A stretch of DNA of 9,947 nucleotides from BOG-1112 sp964635325. GTDB taxonomy: Bacteria > Bdellovibrionota_B > Oligoflexia > Oligoflexales > Bog-1112. Positions within the stretch are counted from its first letter, which is position 1; every line of letters starts with the position of its first letter. Positions 6,191 to 9,947 of the stretch are shown piece after piece. The notes below the pieces were generated by a model. It had not been told where the DNA came from, did not search any database, and saw only the letters and a program-made list of their open reading frames with translations. The DNA lies in the NCBI GenBank assembly GCA_964635325.1, contig CAZWOL010000079.1, positions 1-9,947 of the forward strand, read 5' to 3'. The translations under genes and the position numbers were made by a program.

Positions 6191-7783
6191 GTGAATGTAA
6201 GCATACAGACCGCTCTTTATGATGCGATGGAGAGCTCCATCCTTCAAGTTGAATGTAGCTTCACGAGAGGCTTCACCGGTATGCAGCTAATCGGGATGAC
6301 AACAGAAGTATGTAAGAGTGGACTTGAAAGAGCTCGAGCTGCCTTGGAGGAGCTAGGTATTGCAATTCCACAAAAGCGAATAGTGCTCAATATCAGCCCA
6401 GCTCATACACGCAAAGATGGTAGCCACTTTGACCTACCTTTTGCCGTAGGACTTGCAGTCTTGATTACAGAGAAAGAGCCTGTCCACAACTTAGATAAAT
6501 GGCTTTTTGCTGCAGAGCTTGGTCTGGATGGACGTCTACGTCCTGTTAAAGGTGTTATTTCTTTTGCACTTGCTGCAATGAGTGCAGGCTTTGAGGGAAT
6601 CGTAGTTGCGCAAGAAAATTGGGAAGAGATTTGTGCTCTCAATAAATTGAAAGTGAGTGATCAAAAGGAACTGCGTTCGTTCACATTTGGAACTCTCCGA
6701 GAAGTGCTCGACTGGTTATTTAGAGGGCAAAGTCTAGGTGAAATCCACCAAAATTTGAGTAGCAGTAGCACAGGATCGGAAGCTCTCCTTAACTTTGATG
6801 ATATGGTACTGACTCCTGAATTAGAAAAAGTAGCTCTCGTTGCCGCAACAGGTTTACACAGCGTTCTACTCCATGGGGCACCTGGTACTGGAAAATCGAT
6901 GTTTTCTGCACGCCTCACCAGCATACTTCCCCCTGTAGAACGGGAGGAGCACTTAGAGTGCCTGAAGATCCATAGTTCGGTTCTGCAAAAAATGCCCGAA
7001 AGCCTGCTTGCGGGACGTCCCCCCTTTCGTGCACCTCATCATCAGTCCTCAGCCTCAGCAATCATGGGTATACCTGAGCAACCTGGAGAAATCTCACTGG
7101 CACACGGAGGCATACTTTTTCTCGATGAGTTTCCAGAATTTCGTCGTGACATCATCGAAGCCTTACGTGAGCCCCTCGAAACAGGTTATGTGCGGGTCTC
7201 GCGTGCAAAGAAAAAAGTAACTTGGAAGTCCAAGATCACTCTTATTGCAGCATGCAATTCATGCCCCTGTGGGTGGCTAGGGAGCAGCTTACGTCGCTGT
7301 TCCTGTCCGAGCACCAAAATCATTGCATACCGTCGCAAACTCTCCGGGCCCATTCTCGATCGCATCGACTTGCATGTACGTATGCCTGATCATTCGAGCG
7401 CAAGTTCTGAGCTTTTTCTGCAACTCCAAGAAGAGCAGACTGGCGAATCTCTCACTCATAGACTTGCACAAGCTGTAGCAAGTGCCCGCAGCTTTGGTGA
7501 GGAACGCAATCGTAAATTAGGCATACACTACAATCGTGATCTTAGGGCCGACCAGCTGATCGAGGCTTCGGGATTAAATGCCAGCGAATTCAAAAGCCTC
7601 GTTGATGCCCATACCCCCAAGCAGGCAACCCGTCGGGCCCTGATCCGTTCTTTGCGGGTCGCTCGTAGCCTAGCTGATTTAGAACAGAAAAAAACCATAC
7701 AATCACAACACCTTAGACAAGCGTGGCAGTGGCTACCGGATTCGGAAGAGAAGAGCAAAGAACATTTCGCCTATGGCGTGTGA
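6191..7783 (+). CDS. comM: ComM/YifB family Mg-chelatase-like AAA+ ATPase
   Basis: A 530-aa protein of usual family length. ComM homologues are hexameric helicases that promote branch migration when incoming single-stranded DNA recombines during natural transformation; the role here is inferred from family. The N-terminal Lon-S5-like domain covers about 20-170 (RIVLNISPAHTRKDGSHFDLPFAVGLAVL). The AAA+ core has Walker A GAPGTGKS (229-236), Walker B GGILFLDEFPEF (306-317) and the arginine-bearing SGPILDRIDLHV (385-396). A cysteine cluster CNSCPCG..RCSC (355-372) fits the zinc-binding insert of many homologues. The C-terminal helical domain ends about 510. GTG 6191 is chosen because AAGGA ends 5 nt upstream and the next ATG is at codon 13, inside the conserved start. 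It is divergent from the YfhO-like gene, with a gap of under 90 nt in which I could not identify a promoter. A type IV pilin gene follows 75 nt downstream. Confidence 0.95.
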   Translation: MNVSIQTALYDAMESSILQVECSFTRGFTGMQLIGMTTEVCKSGLERARAALEELGIAIPQKRIVLNISPAHTRKDGSHFDLPFAVGLAVLITEKEPVHNLDKWLFAAELGLDGRLRPVKGVISFALAAMSAGFEGIVVAQENWEEICALNKLKVSDQKELRSFTFGTLREVLDWLFRGQSLGEIHQNLSSSSTGSEALLNFDDMVLTPELEKVALVAATGLHSVLLHGAPGTGKSMFSARLTSILPPVEREEHLECLKIHSSVLQKMPESLLAGRPPFRAPHHQSSASAIMGIPEQPGEISLAHGGILFLDEFPEFRRDIIEALREPLETGYVRVSRAKKKVTWKSKITLIAACNSCPCGWLGSSLRRCSCPSTKIIAYRRKLSGPILDRIDLHVRMPDHSSASSELFLQLQEEQTGESLTHRLAQAVASARSFGEERNRKLGIHYNRDLRADQLIEASGLNASEFKSLVDAHTPKQATRRALIRSLRVARSLADLEQKKTIQSQHLRQAWQWLPDSEEKSKEHFAYGV

Positions 7784-7858
7784 AAGTTGTGCTCAAGCTT
7801 TGCTTTCATTCTTCCGACAGAAGGAAAGATCGTAGAATATCTTCGAGAGGGAAGGTTT

Positions 7859-8332
7859 ATGGATATGCGAAAGCGTCTGAGTCAATCACGAGGGTTTAGT
7901 CTTGTCGAACTTATGGTGGTCGTAGCGATTATCTCTATATTAGCTGCTATTGCCATTCCAAAATTTCGAACCTTTCAAGCCAAAGCACGTCAATCGGAAG
8001 CGAAAATGACCTTAGCCAATGTTTACACATTGGAGGTTTCCTACCAGGCTGAAAATGATACATTCTTAGCCTTAGCTTCTCCCGGCCCATGCAATGGCGC
8101 TGCATCTGTGTCAAACGCATTGGGATTCCTAATCTCAGACTGCACCAAGTCTCGATATATTTACTCCATAGTAGCTCCTGGTGCTCCTGCTACGACCTTT
8201 ACGGCAACGGCACAATCGCCAGGTCCTACAGGTGCAGCTGTTGTTCCAGGTTGCGCAACCAGAGACACCTGGACTATCAATGAGTCAAAGATTCTCACCA
8301 ATACAGTAAACGCTGTAGCTACTTGTAACTAA
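7859..8332 (+). CDS. Type IV pilin (PilA-like major or minor pilin)
   Basis: Prepilin of 157 aa. The leader MDMRKRLSQSRG is followed by the class III cleavage site G|F and the hydrophobic helix FSLVELMVVVAIISILAAIA, with the conserved E5 of the mature protein, so it would be cut and N-methylated by PilD. The next part, IPKFRTFQAKARQSEAKMTL, is typical of type IVa pilins from Bdellovibrionota and other delta-type bacteria. The mature protein is about 145 aa with four cysteines, two in GPCNGA..SDCTK and two near the C-terminus (PGCAT..ATCN), the latter fitting a D-loop disulfide. The frame is open back to 7787, but ATG 7859 is preceded by GAGAGGGAAGG (7845-7855) and gives the normal short leader; ATG 7865 is also possible. 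It lies 75 nt after comM. A TAGAAT at 7833-7838 resembles a -10 box but is too close to the ribosome binding site to trust. Confidence 0.93.
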   Translation: MDMRKRLSQSRGFSLVELMVVVAIISILAAIAIPKFRTFQAKARQSEAKMTLANVYTLEVSYQAENDTFLALASPGPCNGAASVSNALGFLISDCTKSRYIYSIVAPGAPATTFTATAQSPGPTGAAVVPGCATRDTWTINESKILTNTVNAVATCN

Positions 8333-8349
8333 TCTTTAGAAGTTTACAA
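8323..8349 (+). terminator. Possible weak hairpin after the pilin gene
   Basis: TTGTAACT (8323-8330) can pair with AGTTTACAA (8341-8349), giving 8 bp with one bulged T, and overlaps the pilin stop codon. A pyrimidine tract (TTTTTCTTTTCT) lies about 16 nt farther on rather than directly after the stem, so this is not a classic intrinsic terminator. The T-tract could still help end transcription before the aldolase gene. Confidence 0.2.
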
Positions 8350-8417
8350 AGACTCTCTGCTCGCCTTTTTCTTTTCTATGTAAGACATTAGATTAGATTG
8401 AAATTGGGAGAGCAAAA

Positions 8418-9458
8418 ATGGCTTTGATTCCTCTACGCGTTCTTTTAGATCATGCCGCAGAAAACAACTACGGTGTTGGTGCATTCAATGTCAACAACAT
8501 GGAACAAATTCAGTCGATCATGGAGGCTGCTCGGGAGACCGAGAGCCCTGTTATCGTACAAGCCTCTCGAGGGGCTCGCAGTTATTCGCAAGATAACTAC
8601 CTACGTCATTTGATGCTTGCTGCAGTCGAACTTTATCCGGAAATCCCCGTCGTCATGCACCAGGATCACGGCAACAGTCCAGCAACATGCTTTTCTGCCA
8701 TTCAACAGGGCTTCACTTCTGTCATGATGGATGGATCGCTTAGAGAAGATGCAAAAACCCCTGCAGACTTTGATTACAACTGTGCAGTCACCAAACGTGT
8801 TGTCGATGTTGCACACTCTTTTGGGGTTTCTGTCGAAGGAGAGCTAGGCTGTCTCGGATCTTTAGAAACCGGCAAGGGGGACAAAGAAGACGGACATGGA
8901 GCAGAAGGCATACTATCTCGGGAGCAGCTTCTAACCAATCCAGACGAGGCTAAGGAGTTTGTTACAAAGACAGGAGTAGATGCTCTTGCTGTAGCGGTAG
9001 GAACTTCGCACGGAGCTTACAAATTCAGTCGCAAACCAGACGGAGCTATACTTGCGATTGACACCATCGCTGCGATTCACAAACGTCTACCGAACACACA
9101 TTTAGTTATGCACGGCTCCTCGTCTGTACCACAAAAACTGCAAGACCTTGTCAACGAGTTTGGTGGCAAAATCAAACAAACTTATGGTGTTCCTGTTGAG
9201 GAGATTCAAAAGGGTATTCAGCACGGTGTACGCAAAATCAATGTCGATACCGACAACCGTCTTGCGATCACGGGTGTTATTCGCAAAATGCTGATGCAAC
9301 ATCCTGAGGAATTTGACCCACGTTTCTATCTCAAGCCCTCTCGAGATGCTATGCGTGAAGTTGTAAAAGAACGCATGATCTCTTTTGGTCAGGCTGGTCG
9401 CGCTCCTCGTATACGTCAGACCACCTTGCAAGAGATGGCTCGACGCTATCATACTTAG
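8418..9458 (+). CDS. fba: Class II fructose-1,6-bisphosphate aldolase, Calvin-cycle subtype
   Basis: Zinc enzyme that reversibly splits fructose-1,6-bisphosphate into dihydroxyacetone phosphate and glyceraldehyde-3-phosphate, in glycolysis and gluconeogenesis. The 346-aa chain starts MALIPLRVLLDHAAENNYGVGAFNVNN, as in the Calvin subtype. Visible active-site motifs are MHQDHG (80-85, with catalytic D83 and zinc ligand H84), MMDGS (103-107), EGELG (140-144), GTSHGAYK (195-202, zinc ligand H198), MHGSSS (231-236, zinc ligand H232) and the phosphate-binding NVDTDNR (275-281). The insert GSLETGKGDKEDGHGAEG also fits this subtype, which occurs widely in bacteria without a Calvin cycle; no other carbon-fixation gene is visible here. 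GGAG at 8407-8410 lies 7 nt before ATG 8418. It is probably transcribed on its own, since the pilin gene ends 85 nt upstream. It is convergent with the CDF transporter gene. Confidence 0.97.
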   Translation: MALIPLRVLLDHAAENNYGVGAFNVNNMEQIQSIMEAARETESPVIVQASRGARSYSQDNYLRHLMLAAVELYPEIPVVMHQDHGNSPATCFSAIQQGFTSVMMDGSLREDAKTPADFDYNCAVTKRVVDVAHSFGVSVEGELGCLGSLETGKGDKEDGHGAEGILSREQLLTNPDEAKEFVTKTGVDALAVAVGTSHGAYKFSRKPDGAILAIDTIAAIHKRLPNTHLVMHGSSSVPQKLQDLVNEFGGKIKQTYGVPVEEIQKGIQHGVRKINVDTDNRLAITGVIRKMLMQHPEEFDPRFYLKPSRDAMREVVKERMISFGQAGRAPRIRQTTLQEMARRYHT

Positions 9459-9461
9459 TTT

Positions 9462-9515
9462 GGCGTCGTCACCTCGAGTGTAGCGAACGCAATCAAGGGA
9501 TCGCCTGCATAGCCA
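9462..9515 (-). repeat. Dispersed intergenic repeat, copy 3
   Basis: On the minus strand it reads TGGCTATGCAGGCGATCCC, then TTGATTGCG, a short middle, and ACTCGAGGTGACGACGCC. It aligns with copy 2 (4259-4311) along its full length, with one gap, and shares TGCAGRCGATCCCT and TGACGAC with copy 1. Its outer arm is one half of the perfect inverted repeat 9504-9543. It fills most of the gap between the aldolase and the CDF gene. Confidence 0.6.
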
Positions 9516-9543
9516 ATTTGTAAGATGAGATTAGCTATGCAGG
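9504..9543. terminator. Perfect 10-bp inverted repeat between convergent genes
   Basis: CCTGCATAGC (9504-9513) and GCTATGCAGG (9534-9543) are exact reverse complements. Inside them AAT/ATT (9515-9517 with 9530-9532) adds 3 bp after one mismatch. The right arm overlaps the last codons and stop of the CDF gene. There is no strong T-run on either side, so bidirectional termination is plausible by position but not proven. The arms also belong to the dispersed repeat family. Confidence 0.45.
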
Positions 9544-9947
9544 GAATCTTTATGCAGAATTTCATACGCTTCTTTAATCACATACAGGCTAATTAGAAAT
9601 CCAATCACAAGGTCAGGATAATGCGATCCTGTCACAGCAATGATCACACCTGAGATAAGCACACCTAAATTTGCTATCACGTCCGCTCTTGTAAAGATCC
9701 ATGCAGCACGAATATGTACTTCTTTTTTTCCAAGACGATTGAGTCTTGAAAGCACATACAGATTTACAAGCAAACCCATAGTTGAGAACAGGATCATAAT
9801 GAGGCTGATGGGTTCATCCGTTCCGTTCCAAAAGCGGTGCACAACTTCAAGGAACAGTGCACCACCTAGGATCAGCAGCAAAATACCACTCGATTTAGCA
9901 GCGGTATTCTTTAGGTGCACATATTTGGTTGCGAAAGCAGCTAGTGC
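9531..9947 (-). CDS. CDF-family cation efflux transporter, C-terminal part
   Basis: The gene is cut by the right edge of the window; 138 codons and the TAA stop (9531-9533) are present. The frame is open to the edge (upstream residues ALAAFATKYV), so the GTG at 9920 is internal and not the start. Four hydrophobic helices are visible: GILLLILGGALFLEVVHRFW, ISLIMILFSTMGLLVNLYVL, DVIANLGVLISGVIIAVTG and PDLVIGFLISLYVIKEAYEI, corresponding to TM3-TM6. GSHYPDLVIG matches the loop before TM6 in cation diffusion facilitators. These export Zn, Co, Cd, Fe or Mn from the cytoplasm in exchange for protons. The protein stops soon after TM6, so the usual cytoplasmic C-terminal metal-sensing domain is missing. 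The TM5 site reads FTRAD instead of the classical HxxxD, as in the subfamily with C-S-R-N-D at this place. Metal specificity cannot be given. Confidence 0.85.
   Translation of the reverse strand, partial: ALAAFATKYVHLKNTAAKSSGILLLILGGALFLEVVHRFWNGTDEPISLIMILFSTMGLLVNLYVLSRLNRLGKKEVHIRAAWIFTRADVIANLGVLISGVIIAVTGSHYPDLVIGFLISLYVIKEAYEILHKDSLHS

Noticed and set aside
7773..7810. Sigma-54 promoter upstream of the pilin gene
   Set aside because: TGGC is present at the comM end, but the -12 TTGC element is not at the required distance.
1..9947. CRISPR array, tRNA/rRNA gene, insertion sequence, phage or defence system
   Set aside because: I searched by eye for regular spacers, tRNA-like arms, transposase motifs and defence domains, and found none that hold up.

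Overview
The window is an ordinary-looking stretch of chromosome from a Gram-negative bacterium. The evidence for this is an exported Sel1-type protein, a type IV pilin with a class III signal, a ComM-family ATPase and a Calvin-type class II aldolase. The pilin N-terminal region resembles those of Bdellovibrionota and other former deltaproteobacteria, so that group is my tentative guess. There are no phage, transposon, CRISPR, tRNA or rRNA signatures.

Layout from left to right. (1) 57-743 (+): a Sel1-repeat secreted protein whose reading frame is intact apart from one in-frame TAA at 234-236. (2) 768-1290 (+): a small heat-shock protein (Hsp20). Its ribosome binding site lies inside a long, G-U-rich hairpin, which is a strong RNA-thermometer candidate. 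(3) 1449-4214 (-): argS followed by a membrane-anchored purple-acid-phosphatase-like enzyme; the stop and start are 3 nt apart, so the two are probably translationally coupled. (4) 4360-6102 (-): a polytopic YfhO/GT-C-like membrane protein, divergent from (5) 6191-7783 (+): comM. Next come (6) 7859-8332 (+): a type IV pilin gene, and (7) 8418-9458 (+): a class II fructose-bisphosphate aldolase. (8) 9531-9947 (-): the C-terminal half of a CDF-type cation transporter that runs off the right edge.

Three intergenic gaps (about 1353-1410, 4259-4311 and 9462-9515) carry degenerate copies of one dispersed repeat, with core TGCAGRCGATYCC and a distal CGRRRTGACGAC-like box. In two of them an inverted arm forms a hairpin, as in REP/BIME-type repeats, and in one the arm reaches into the stop codon of the CDF gene.

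The genes do not form one pathway. The window mixes housekeeping (argS, aldolase), stress (Hsp20), DNA uptake or surface functions (comM, pilin) and envelope or transport functions. The observations most worth following are the Hsp20 leader hairpin, the dispersed repeat, and the single nonsense codon in the Sel1 gene.
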